From Bacteroidales bacterium (GTDB lineage: Bacteria > Bacteroidota > Bacteroidia > Bacteroidales > Paludibacteraceae): 55,178 nucleotides of DNA. The stretch is from NCBI GenBank assembly GCA_015061115.1, contig SUXE01000021.1:1-55178 (forward strand). The letters run 5' to 3'. The position numbers and the translations under genes were made by a program. The notes under the pieces are model-generated. The model worked only from the letters and a program-made list of their open reading frames with translations, did not search any database and had not been told where the DNA came from. Positions 25,584 through 34,654 of this stretch are shown in pieces; position 1 is the first letter of the stretch; each line of letters opens with the position of its first letter.

Positions 25584-25929
25584 CCATGTTTTCTAAGATT
25601 TCTGCGACAGATGTCTGGTTGTTATAAAACTGATATGAACACGTAATAATTAATACTTCAGTTCATATTCTCATATTTGCGAGACAGAAGCGGATTCATT
25701 CCGTCACCATCTTCAAACGCACAAATGTAGAGTTTTATAAATAATACAAATTAGGATACGCCAATAAAAACTTTTCTAATTCTTAAAAATCCCTAAAATC
25801 AAATTTTAACTCACACTCAATCAAAGCCATCCGAATCCTTCCTATCTATCCGTTGCGACGGAAGAAATAAAAAAATCCAGCCTTGTTACAAGCTGGATTA
25901 AAAGTTTACATATTTTCAGCAGATGTGAA
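25584..25929. other. Intergenic region with promoter and terminator
   Basis: There is no gene here. A minus-strand promoter for J-domain gene B is likely: TTTG (25750-25747), 17 bp and TACATTTG (25729-25722). A hairpin at 25874-25899 with a T-tract on the minus strand ends the DUF4253 gene. Confidence 0.55.
25867..25899 (-). terminator. Terminator of the DUF4253 gene
   Basis: Stem of 11 bp with one bulged C (25874-25885 with 25889-25899), loop TTA, followed on the minus strand by a T run (plus-strand A run at 25867-25875). Confidence 0.8.
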
Positions 25930-26940
25930 TCAATCCCACCAAAAATTCCAGGTCTTTCTATCTTTTATAGATTCCCCTATACTAGCAAAATTATCATATC
26001 CCTGCTCTAAGTCTCCACAGTAAGCATACATTTCTATGGCTGTTTTCTTTGGATCGTCAACAGGACGAGGAAGTAAATAATCTACGCAGGCAAACGAAAT
26101 AGCAACAGGAATAGCTCCATAAGTTTCATACCAGTATTTGGAAACAGCCATGTGTTCCTCAGGCGTAGGACAAGCATTCCAGTTGCCATACGGTATGTAC
26201 GCCCATATTTTCCATGGTTCAGTGACTGGAACTTTTACCATAACTATATTATCGAAACTATTATTTAGAGATAAGCAATCATATACTTCTTTTTCATCAT
26301 CCTCTTCATTCCTCTCTGCGGCCTGACCATTCATAAATGAGTTCCATTTATGAGGATATTTTTTGATGTCATTTTCTAATTGATCTTCTAGATAAGCACG
26401 ACCATCTGCGACATCCGACGACAATAATTTATTTCGATAATTCTCCATCGTTGTCCTGAGTTCTTCTTCTGTTTTCGTAGATGATGCTTTAGCATTGAAT
26501 TTCATAATTTCAATCACATCTTCATTGTCATTAATGAAAACAGGAGTGAACCCTTCTCGTTTTCCTTGTTCAAGATAAAAGTAATATTTATCAAGGAGTT
26601 CTTGCCTAGAAATATTACTTTTCCTTTTTGCAATCTTGACACACTCACAACCGGTTAAGCATTCCAGATATTCAATAGAATATTTGTTATCTTCTTCTTT
26701 TTCTTGATCTGTTGTATCATCATTCCTAACATTCCCCTCTTCAGAATCAGACACGCTCCCAGTTTCAGTAGGAAGTTCCAGATTTTCAGATGCTGAGTAT
26801 TTTTCATCAACATCATTCCTGTTTACAGAACCATTCGTTTCTTGATTCCCGTCGTCGGAACCAGAATGATCTCTCTTCTTGAAAAACTTAGATTTTGCCA
26901 AAATAAACAAAACCACAATGATAAAGATTATTACTCTCAT
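25930..26940 (-). CDS. Membrane-anchored DUF4253-like protein
   Basis: The 336-residue protein has an N-terminal membrane anchor (about 1-20), a long acidic and serine-rich spacer (about 25-90), and a C-terminal domain (about 230-336). The motifs WAYIPYGNWNACPTPEEHMAV and YWYETYGAIPVAIS resemble DUF4253, a domain of unknown function often found in SUKH-type and other immunity proteins. The function here is unknown. It follows a gene remnant and the BREX operon on the same strand but has its own terminator. Confidence 0.75.
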   Translation of the reverse strand: MRVIIFIIVVLFILAKSKFFKKRDHSGSDDGNQETNGSVNRNDVDEKYSASENLELPTETGSVSDSEEGNVRNDDTTDQEKEEDNKYSIEYLECLTGCECVKIAKRKSNISRQELLDKYYFYLEQGKREGFTPVFINDNEDVIEIMKFNAKASSTKTEEELRTTMENYRNKLLSSDVADGRAYLEDQLENDIKKYPHKWNSFMNGQAAERNEEDDEKEVYDCLSLNNSFDNIVMVKVPVTEPWKIWAYIPYGNWNACPTPEEHMAVSKYWYETYGAIPVAISFACVDYLLPRPVDDPKKTAIEMYAYCGDLEQGYDNFASIGESIKDRKTWNFWWD

Positions 26941-27089
26941 AAGATTTTTGAATTGTTAATACGTTTAGTTCTTCAGATAGGAATAGGAGGTCCTAACAAT
27001 TTCTATCTCCAATGCGCCAAAGATATATTATTTTACAATATGTTTTATGGAATCGCAAAAATTTTCATTGGTTTCAAAGAAACAAACGC

Positions 27090-27245
27090 TCAATCCAAAC
27101 TCTCTGGCTCATCATCCTCCGGTGCGACGGGAGTGGCATCGAATGCAAGGAAAATTTCAAGGAAAGCAGTCTCGCGGAAGAAATAGTTGGGATCATCAAT
27201 GAGTTTATCTTCCATGAAATGAAAACCGAAGTTGGCATACTCTTT
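27090..27245 (-). pseudogene. 3' fragment of an unidentified gene next to brxL
   Basis: On the minus strand a frame opens directly after a stop codon (27248-27246) and reads KEYANFGFHFMEDKLIDDPN, then YFFRETAFLEIFLAFDATPV and an acidic tail, with a TGA at 27092-27090. The composition and acidic end look like a real protein C-terminus, but only 51 codons remain; an internal ATG would give 41 residues. It starts 12 bp after the brxL stop, so it is probably the tail of a gene cut by the BREX insertion. The parent family was not recognised. The remaining 26941-27089 and 27246-27257 hold nothing visible. Confidence 0.5.
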
Positions 27246-27257
27246 TTATGTGATGTG

Positions 27258-28685
27258 TCAACGAATAACTTCAATATTAGGCATTTGCATTTTGAATTCA
27301 GGATCTATGTTATGACACTGCTCTTTTATAATACCTCGGCGTCGAATCGCAGGTTGTAAGCAATACACATCAAACTCATTGATGTTGACATCTTCTTTTT
27401 TAGTCCAATGAGGAAACAACAGTTTCATATAAGCCGTTGTAATTCGTTTAACAGCTGTGAAATCACGCATATCAGCCTCTTTCTCAAATGTCACAAGTTC
27501 ATCGAACAAAAGACTATACTGATTTTGTGTGCGCAAAGCATGTAGTATTTCTGAAAAATATTCCACATTGATAGTCCACCCTTTGAAAATCATACTTTTG
27601 TTGATTCGTGGTAGATACCAACCTTCGATAAAGCAATGAAAACGATCTAAAAGCGCAGATTCTCTAAAGTTTTTTGGCAAGGAGTCAAAATACCTATTGT
27701 TTATCGGAAGATGCTCGGCTGTTAATGGAATATTACCCATTAGCATCAACCCACATTCAGATGAAAATTCATTGTTGTCTATTGTCGTTTTCCCACTTTC
27801 AAGATATGATTTTAATGCGGCTTGAATCTCTGCAGGCTCTTGAAATTCAATTGTCTGAATCTCATCAAAAGCTGTAAAATCATGATTCTTAATAATGCCA
27901 TTTTGTTGTTTCTGCTTGTCGTAAAACAATTTTGCGCGTGTTACTTTTCCACCGCTGACTAGCCAACCGTATTTAGACAGATTGCCAAACACGTAAGATT
28001 TGCCTGTTCCTTTAGGTGCTAGTTCAATTACATTTAATCGTGGCTCAACAAAGATGAGCAACCTTGTTAGGAATTCAATCTTTTGTTGTATGCTTTTGAA
28101 TCCAGATGCGTCGTATTCCATAGCCGACAATAAAACATCAAGCCATTCATCTGTAGTGAAATTTTTGCGTGCTTCTTGTAAATAGTTTATGTCTACGGAT
28201 TTATATGGCTTGAATGGTTTGTAATCAACCATTTCAACATGATATTTCTTCCCATCTTCATTGGGCAAAAGGCAAATTTTAATTATACCCCACATTTCTC
28301 CATCTACTAGAGTCCCTTTGTGTTTTGAAAATACGTATTCAGGGATTTGTCCTTCATTAAGTTTTATCCCTAAATCTGGTATGGCAAAACGATAGATGTT
28401 TTTTAACAAATCAATATATACGACAAAGCGAACTAGAAGTGTAAGTTGTTCTCCTTGACCCAACTTGTCTTTTACTGATTCGTGTGGAATCACTTCGTCG
28501 AGCCACGATGTCAGCAATTGCTTATCAGTTTCGCCATTTTCTTTTATGAAACGTTTTAAAATGAAATCTTTAACAAATGATGGCAGATTACGACCAACAA
28601 AAAGACTATTGGTACTCGTTGGGTCCTTGTATATTGCCATTGAGGCAAACTGTGACTTAATTTTGTTGCTTAATTCTTCTTTCAT
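27258..28685 (-). CDS. brxL: BREX protein BrxL, short AAA+ form
   Basis: BrxL is the AAA+ component of BREX systems, thought to bind DNA as a multimer. This 475-residue protein has an N-terminal helical part, a Walker A APKGTGKS at 223-230 and a Walker B TAFDEIQT at 271-278, with sensor-like MLMGNIPL near 314. Type 1 BrxL proteins are about 680 residues and carry a Lon-like protease domain after the AAA+ core. Here the protein ends shortly after the core, and I see no Ser-Lys protease region. It is the last gene of the operon, 12 bp after pglZ. Confidence 0.88.
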   Translation of the reverse strand: MKEELSNKIKSQFASMAIYKDPTSTNSLFVGRNLPSFVKDFILKRFIKENGETDKQLLTSWLDEVIPHESVKDKLGQGEQLTLLVRFVVYIDLLKNIYRFAIPDLGIKLNEGQIPEYVFSKHKGTLVDGEMWGIIKICLLPNEDGKKYHVEMVDYKPFKPYKSVDINYLQEARKNFTTDEWLDVLLSAMEYDASGFKSIQQKIEFLTRLLIFVEPRLNVIELAPKGTGKSYVFGNLSKYGWLVSGGKVTRAKLFYDKQKQQNGIIKNHDFTAFDEIQTIEFQEPAEIQAALKSYLESGKTTIDNNEFSSECGLMLMGNIPLTAEHLPINNRYFDSLPKNFRESALLDRFHCFIEGWYLPRINKSMIFKGWTINVEYFSEILHALRTQNQYSLLFDELVTFEKEADMRDFTAVKRITTAYMKLLFPHWTKKEDVNINEFDVYCLQPAIRRRGIIKEQCHNIDPEFKMQMPNIEVIR

Positions 28686-28697
28686 TTTTTCAAAAAG

Positions 28698-31079
28698 TTA
28701 AAAGTCAAACAAATCATCTTCTTTTGCTCCGACATTGATTTTCAAACTAAATGTCTGTTTATAATCTGAACCAATGTGAAGTGTTACCGTTGTTGTGGCG
28801 GCAATAAGTGTCAATGTATCTGTACGATAGTTGTTGCCCGATTTAGTCAAATTATATCGTGTATTTCCATACATGATATATGGATTCGCAACGTTGTCGC
28901 CTTTTATTTCAAACTCTATAACAGGATTGTTCCCTGTAATTTCTGTTGTCAAAAGTTTTGTTGAATACTTGCTAGTCTCTTTTTGTGAGGAAATGATGAA
29001 AATAGGCACCAACACTTCTTCGGGCAAGCAACCGCCGTGTGCGCTTTGCCCTGTTGGTATTTTCCCACATAAAGAATTATGCTTCAATGCGCATACTGTT
29101 TTACCATCTTCACATATAACATAATTGTCATCAATGTTAGGTTTGCCTGATTCTTTTACAGCAAGCCTGCCTCCGTGATCTGATTTATATCCGACAAGAT
29201 TCAAACCATTGCAATACTGTGACATTGCCGTTATGCCGTGGTCAGAAACAATGGCTATTTTTTTCCCTGCATATTCGCTGATTATCTTAGAAATGGCTTC
29301 GTTGACAATCTTAAATTCATCTATCAGATATTCAGGATATTTATTGGTATTCTGATGTGCGTAATTATCAAGGTCACCAATTTTTTTCAGATTATTATGA
29401 GACATCTCTTCCAACGAAATCTTGTTGATTGCTGTAGTCGTTGGATAGGATGCTCTGGCAATATGTGTTTCGTTTAGGTAAACACCTTCTTTGAGACCTA
29501 ATAACCAGCTAATGTACGGAATCCATTCCACACCCAAACCATCAATCCAATAAATCACTTCTATATCTTCACGGTTATTCAATATAGTTTTTGTGGTCTT
29601 GAAGGAATTGTACCAAATGTTGAATGATACGTGGTTTTTATTCTGCACATTGATTATTTGTGCAACGTCATCAGAAATGGCATTGGCAATCTTGCTTTCT
29701 CGGTATGCTTCAAAATAATCAGGCACCCATGGTAAGATGCTATCCAATGTACCTGACAAGTAATAATATAGGTCTGGGTACACATCCTTAACATCTCCAA
29801 TATTAATCTTTTTTTGCCCCAACCAATTTATAGCCAACCTTTTTTCAGTATGCGTAAGATGAGTTAAATACTTGACAGCTTTGGCATAGCCTTGCTGTTC
29901 TGCAATTTTCACAAGTTCATTTTGCATTCTTCCTTCAACATCAATATTGACATTGACACCATTTTTTGATGCAAAATCCATACATACTTTACGTTCTTCT
30001 ATATAAAGTTCAGCTTCTTCGCAATCGAAAACGGACAATACCACAGATGCAAAGAAATCTGTGGTATTATAGCTATGACTGTTTTTTATACATTGACAAA
30101 TGTAGCTATTCTGATTACAAAACTTTTCGAGATAATAAGTGCATAAAAGCCATTTTCCAAAATCATCGTTGCAACCGAACCACGTTTTCAGAAAAACATT
30201 ATAATCCGCAAGTTGGTCAATGTGAAAATACCCATTGAAAAATGATTCAAAGCTGAAATGGTTAATGTCTATCTCCTTTGCTAACCGCAACCAATATTTC
30301 TCATCCTGCTCACGGTATGTGATATCTCCGAAATTTAGATTTAGTCCGTTAGCAAGGAAATCGAAAACATTGTTGCAAGTGCAGAAATCGAAAGCATTGT
30401 CAGGTTGTGCATATTCGGCATTGGCAAACAATGACGGTGACAATGAAATTATTCTTTGTTTCGCATCTCCTTGTTGCCAGATATTCAGCCATTCTTTTAT
30501 GCTATTGACAATGGTATGGTTCGCTTCCAATCGTTTAACCTCGTATGTTGATTCGGTGAGAATCAGACGATAATTTAAACTCGAATCGATATTTTTGAAA
30601 TACCAGATCTTGATTTGCGTTTCGTTGGCAAACTTCGACATTTTGCCTTCCAGCCCAACCAATGGAATGTAAATGCGTTGTTTTTTGTTGAAACCGTTCT
30701 GAGTTGATTCTAAGCTTTTTATAGTTCTAATCAAAGCCTCAAACTGTAATGTTTTTTCGTTGTCGTAGAAGCGAGCCAACTCTGAAAACGGGGCTATGAC
30801 AAAATCATTATCCTCATTTTTGCGAAAGAAAGCGACAAACTTGTCAACCAATTCCGTATGTGTAATGATGCGATCGGGATAGTCTCCATCCATCCATTTT
30901 TCAACGCTTTTGACGTTACATGAAAGATGGTGTATGAAGTCAAATGAATCCTTGAAATTGTCGAATAGAACAAAGCGGATAGGGTAACGGTTAGCTACAA
31001 ATCCATCATCACCAGCAATCTCTTTATCGGTTTTCACACGATCTAACAAATCAATTATGTTATGAAATTCCTGCCACAT
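28698..31079 (-). CDS. pglZ: BREX alkaline-phosphatase-fold protein PglZ
   Basis: PglZ is a core BREX protein with an alkaline phosphatase/phosphodiesterase fold; its chemistry in defence is unresolved. The 793-residue protein has an N-terminal helical half and the PglZ domain at about 500-720. The metal-binding signatures are IDGLGVEW (Asp513), SDHG at 612-615 and SDHGGR at 633-638. A beta-sandwich-like tail (about 720-793) follows. Only 6 bp separate it from brxC. Confidence 0.9.
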   Translation of the reverse strand: MWQEFHNIIDLLDRVKTDKEIAGDDGFVANRYPIRFVLFDNFKDSFDFIHHLSCNVKSVEKWMDGDYPDRIITHTELVDKFVAFFRKNEDNDFVIAPFSELARFYDNEKTLQFEALIRTIKSLESTQNGFNKKQRIYIPLVGLEGKMSKFANETQIKIWYFKNIDSSLNYRLILTESTYEVKRLEANHTIVNSIKEWLNIWQQGDAKQRIISLSPSLFANAEYAQPDNAFDFCTCNNVFDFLANGLNLNFGDITYREQDEKYWLRLAKEIDINHFSFESFFNGYFHIDQLADYNVFLKTWFGCNDDFGKWLLCTYYLEKFCNQNSYICQCIKNSHSYNTTDFFASVVLSVFDCEEAELYIEERKVCMDFASKNGVNVNIDVEGRMQNELVKIAEQQGYAKAVKYLTHLTHTEKRLAINWLGQKKINIGDVKDVYPDLYYYLSGTLDSILPWVPDYFEAYRESKIANAISDDVAQIINVQNKNHVSFNIWYNSFKTTKTILNNREDIEVIYWIDGLGVEWIPYISWLLGLKEGVYLNETHIARASYPTTTAINKISLEEMSHNNLKKIGDLDNYAHQNTNKYPEYLIDEFKIVNEAISKIISEYAGKKIAIVSDHGITAMSQYCNGLNLVGYKSDHGGRLAVKESGKPNIDDNYVICEDGKTVCALKHNSLCGKIPTGQSAHGGCLPEEVLVPIFIISSQKETSKYSTKLLTTEITGNNPVIEFEIKGDNVANPYIMYGNTRYNLTKSGNNYRTDTLTLIAATTTVTLHIGSDYKQTFSLKINVGAKEDDLFDF

Positions 31080-31085
31080 TTTTTA

Positions 31086-34000
31086 TTAAAATTCGATGAT
31101 TATGTTGATTATAGAATCGTCTGCTTTGTCAATAATCCGTTCCAATATGGCTTTCGTAGTATCGATGTCGCTTATCTGCTTAACTTTTGCTCTTGCCGTT
31201 TCTTTTTTTGCAGGAACAACAGGCTTGGCAATTTCCTTTTTGCGGAATATGGCAGTATATGAGGCATTGGCAACCACATCAATCGTCCTGCCATAATTTT
31301 GGTCTTCATCGCTCCATTTATCAAACTCAAATCCGTCATTTGGCATCGCAACTAAAGTGGTTTGCGAACCTTCATCGAATGTTCCAATACCCATCACCTT
31401 TCCCGAATCTCCAGGTTCAACATCAGCTAAAATGGTATATTGAGGTTTTGTTTGTGTGCTGATGCGCCATTCCAACAAAGTTTTGTTTACCTCGTCCTCC
31501 GTCCACATTCCAATCTCGCCTTGCAGATGCTGACGAAGATAGCCCATAGAGGTCTCAAATTCAGAATCTTTTATGCCGACAGCCTGATTCAACTTGAGAT
31601 AATTTAAAAATCCTGTTTCAAATTCGTTATTGTTGTTGTTCAGCAAGTTTCCCAACTCAAAACGGTACATTTCAATCAATGAAACAGTTTTAGAAAGCAG
31701 TTGTGGGTCACGCATGTTATCAGCACCGCATATTTTTAGAATATTATCAATTAGCTTCTGTATATCGGTGTTATTATCACAGTTGTATTTTAATGACCAC
31801 AGTGGGTATTTGATTTTTTTTGAAAACTCGTGAGTTATTGCCCATCGTGCATCTGTTAAACTGCTGATATCACTATATCCACTTAATGTTTTCAATCTGA
31901 AAAGATCAATGAAATTTTTACACAAAATGCGGCTTTCCTTAGATTCAAACCGGAAACTAAGTTTATCATAACCTTTCCCATCTTCCCAATATTTGAATAA
32001 GTTAACTACATCATCAGCAACATTCTGTTGCTTGCGTGGTTTGCCATTTGTGTCGTATATCTCATTGACATATTTGCGCATAGAAAATGCTACCATAGCC
32101 ATATTTGCATATGTTTGGTAAAGTCCGTATGGTGGTTTAGTCAAGTCTATAAGTTTATCAGCAAGGTTAAATGGTTCATTCTTATTGGTGTGTTTGAATT
32201 TGTTATCTACAAAATCAGAAACTAATTTTAGAGGATGTTCTGCCGAGCAATCCGTTTTCCAATCAAGGTTTTCTTCAACGCTGTCCTGCAAAAGAAATGC
32301 GACATGTACGGCCGCACCAACACAACTTTGTGTTATCTCTGTTTTGTTGCTGTATGACAAGACATTATCAACAACTTTAGCCGCACTTAATTTCTGCCAA
32401 TAGGTGTTTGAAGAGCGATTTTTTATCAAATCAAGCGACTCTGCACCTTTGTTGAAAATATTCGGTGCTATTTCGGTGTTTATTGTGCTAACAATTTTAT
32501 GTACGGCACAAACGTCCTGTTGTCCGTTCAGGAAATAGGTAAAATTGCTCAAACGGATTTTCTTCAACCACTCTTTAATCATTCCAGCCGCCGAATCAGT
32601 ATGGGCTTTTTGCTGGTCTGGAAGATTGTGTTTTTGTGCACACGACGCATTGGCTTGATATTCAATGAAACGTTCATATTCATCGTTTCCCATTGGTGTT
32701 TCAAAAACAATGAATACAACGTTTTGGAATCGTTCCTCACCACATGCCTGTTTTGCTATATTTTTCAGCGTGCTCAACTCTTCAGTATCCTTTGCAAACA
32801 TTAAAGCAAGAAATGTTGCGTATGAGTGGACATCTCTGAAACCGTTTTCTATTTTGTTGAGCAGTGTATATTCGTTTGTATCAACCGAATACATTTCAAA
32901 CGAATAGGCTCGGTTTACCTGTTTGAACGATTTGGACAATTCCGTTCTTGCGGTTTCACCAAAGGCTATCACTTTTGATATAAACTTGAATTCTGAATTT
33001 GTCAACTTGTTCTTTATGTCTTCAATTTCCTTTGTAGGTAAAGCGGAAAATTGAATGGAATAGACATCGCCAGGTTGTCGTTGAATGATGCTGTTCTCGT
33101 CAAAATAAGCAAGTATACCGTCTAATTTATCTTCAATGGAAGTACCAACAAACATATTACGAATATTGTCGATTGTAGGTGTGACAGTATCGTTATTGGC
33201 TATATTGTTCAATGCATTGAGCAACAGAATGCTTTTGAATACGGCAAAATGCTCACAGCCCTGATTCTCAACCTGCAATTTACGGGAATTGAAACGTTCC
33301 GTTACTGCACCATATTTGCTTGCGTTTTCGTTGAAAACTGACAGTACATAATCCCAAAGATAATCGGCAGTTATAGTGTTCTTTTGGGCAAACATCTGCT
33401 CGCTGTCCAAAAAAGCTCGTATTGCATCATTCTGACCGATAAACTCAAAAACGCTTCGGCTTGACGAACCAGCTTCACGAGCATAATATGTCGCCAAATT
33501 GGCGGTTGATGGATGAAGTGGGAAAAGTTTCTGAATATCTTTTCTTGTTTCATCCGGGTCGGTTGACGATTGCGAATAAATCTCCAACAGGTTCTGTTTG
33601 TCGGAATAGAAAGTATTCACTAAAGTTTGAGCTTCGCTTGGGTCTCCCACATATTTGAACTTACTCGACATGATTTTAAATGCCGAAACAGGCTCCATAT
33701 TGTAACTCATATAGTGGTAACGGCCTTTGGTCTTTTCGCGTTCCTCAATTTTTAATGAGTTGAGTGCCGACGGATGCGAGATATAAAAAAAATACGAGTT
33801 GTTCTCGCTGTTCATCACTTGTTCGTCAATCTCCTGCAAGGCTACAAGCAGACTGATTCCCAGCGGTGAAGTCATCACATCAGTAAATTCATCCCAAATG
33901 ATGAACAAACCTTTGTATTCGCCCTGTTCTGCCAATTTATTCTGGACCTCGAAAATCCATTTAGCAATGTTTGCATTGCCAATACGAATGTCAATTTCCC

Positions 34001-34640
34001 CATCGCGAAGTGCATTGCGAACATCATCAAGAACCTGCATATTGCAGTTCTGTAAAAGCGATTTTAGCTTCTGTACATCGGGGGCAACGGCTTTAAGCTT
34101 GGCATTACTATTTATTAGGTTATCCCAAATATAAGTTTGTTTGTCAATATGCTCAACATATTTGTCGAAATCAGTTTTTACTGCGATTTGGATATTGGCA
34201 TGTTTGAGAGCATCAGTTATGCTGCGTTGCAGGACAAGTGACAAATCTTCCTTATGAGTGATATTGTTGTGTCCATAAAGCATAACAGGGAACAACCTTG
34301 TCTCATTCCTAACGGCAAAGATGTCGTTTCGCAACACTTCAAACTTTGTATCGACATATTCTTCATTCACATAGTCGAATATTTCACTTACTGGGTCACA
34401 AAGCAAATGTTTGATTACTGCACCTGCGTGACTTTTTCCAGTTCCGTATGTGCCTGCTACCCAAAACGATTTATGCATATCGGCATCGTTATTGCGAACA
34501 GAAGCCAATACTTTCTTTAATATGCCATTGAACTGTTCGTTGGCAATAAAAGATTTCCAATCGCCATTTGCTTCATTTTGAATATTGTAGGCAGCCTTTT
34601 GCTGGCGAAGGTCTATCAAATCAGAATACTTTGTTGCCAT
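31086..34640 (-). CDS. brxC: BREX P-loop ATPase BrxC/PglY with C-terminal InlB B-repeat-like domain
   Basis: BrxC is a large P-loop NTPase essential in BREX. The 1,184-residue protein has Walker A GTYGTGKS at 63-70 and Walker B FIIWDEF at 246-252, followed by a long helical body. At about 1067-1135 it has a small domain reading YTILADVEPGDSGKVMGIG, then TFDEGSQTTLVAMPNDGFEF, then DKWSDEDQNYGRT. This matches the divergent InlB B-repeat pattern (valley of glycine, EGxxxTLxAxPNxGYEFxxWSDG). That domain normally sits in secreted surface proteins, whereas no signal peptide is present here. A lysine/alanine linker and final helix close the protein. It lies between brxP (14-bp gap) and pglZ (6-bp gap). 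Confidence 0.9.
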   Translation of the reverse strand: MATKYSDLIDLRQQKAAYNIQNEANGDWKSFIANEQFNGILKKVLASVRNNDADMHKSFWVAGTYGTGKSHAGAVIKHLLCDPVSEIFDYVNEEYVDTKFEVLRNDIFAVRNETRLFPVMLYGHNNITHKEDLSLVLQRSITDALKHANIQIAVKTDFDKYVEHIDKQTYIWDNLINSNAKLKAVAPDVQKLKSLLQNCNMQVLDDVRNALRDGEIDIRIGNANIAKWIFEVQNKLAEQGEYKGLFIIWDEFTDVMTSPLGISLLVALQEIDEQVMNSENNSYFFYISHPSALNSLKIEEREKTKGRYHYMSYNMEPVSAFKIMSSKFKYVGDPSEAQTLVNTFYSDKQNLLEIYSQSSTDPDETRKDIQKLFPLHPSTANLATYYAREAGSSSRSVFEFIGQNDAIRAFLDSEQMFAQKNTITADYLWDYVLSVFNENASKYGAVTERFNSRKLQVENQGCEHFAVFKSILLLNALNNIANNDTVTPTIDNIRNMFVGTSIEDKLDGILAYFDENSIIQRQPGDVYSIQFSALPTKEIEDIKNKLTNSEFKFISKVIAFGETARTELSKSFKQVNRAYSFEMYSVDTNEYTLLNKIENGFRDVHSYATFLALMFAKDTEELSTLKNIAKQACGEERFQNVVFIVFETPMGNDEYERFIEYQANASCAQKHNLPDQQKAHTDSAAGMIKEWLKKIRLSNFTYFLNGQQDVCAVHKIVSTINTEIAPNIFNKGAESLDLIKNRSSNTYWQKLSAAKVVDNVLSYSNKTEITQSCVGAAVHVAFLLQDSVEENLDWKTDCSAEHPLKLVSDFVDNKFKHTNKNEPFNLADKLIDLTKPPYGLYQTYANMAMVAFSMRKYVNEIYDTNGKPRKQQNVADDVVNLFKYWEDGKGYDKLSFRFESKESRILCKNFIDLFRLKTLSGYSDISSLTDARWAITHEFSKKIKYPLWSLKYNCDNNTDIQKLIDNILKICGADNMRDPQLLSKTVSLIEMYRFELGNLLNNNNNEFETGFLNYLKLNQAVGIKDSEFETSMGYLRQHLQGEIGMWTEDEVNKTLLEWRISTQTKPQYTILADVEPGDSGKVMGIGTFDEGSQTTLVAMPNDGFEFDKWSDEDQNYGRTIDVVANASYTAIFRKKEIAKPVVPAKKETARAKVKQISDIDTTKAILERIIDKADDSIINIIIEF

Positions 34641-34654
34641 AATTATTTTGTGGA

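Noticed and set aside
26842-27186. Plus-strand 114-codon open frame between the DUF4253 gene and brxL
   Set aside because: It lies opposite real minus-strand coding sequence and a gene remnant, and its composition is not protein-like.
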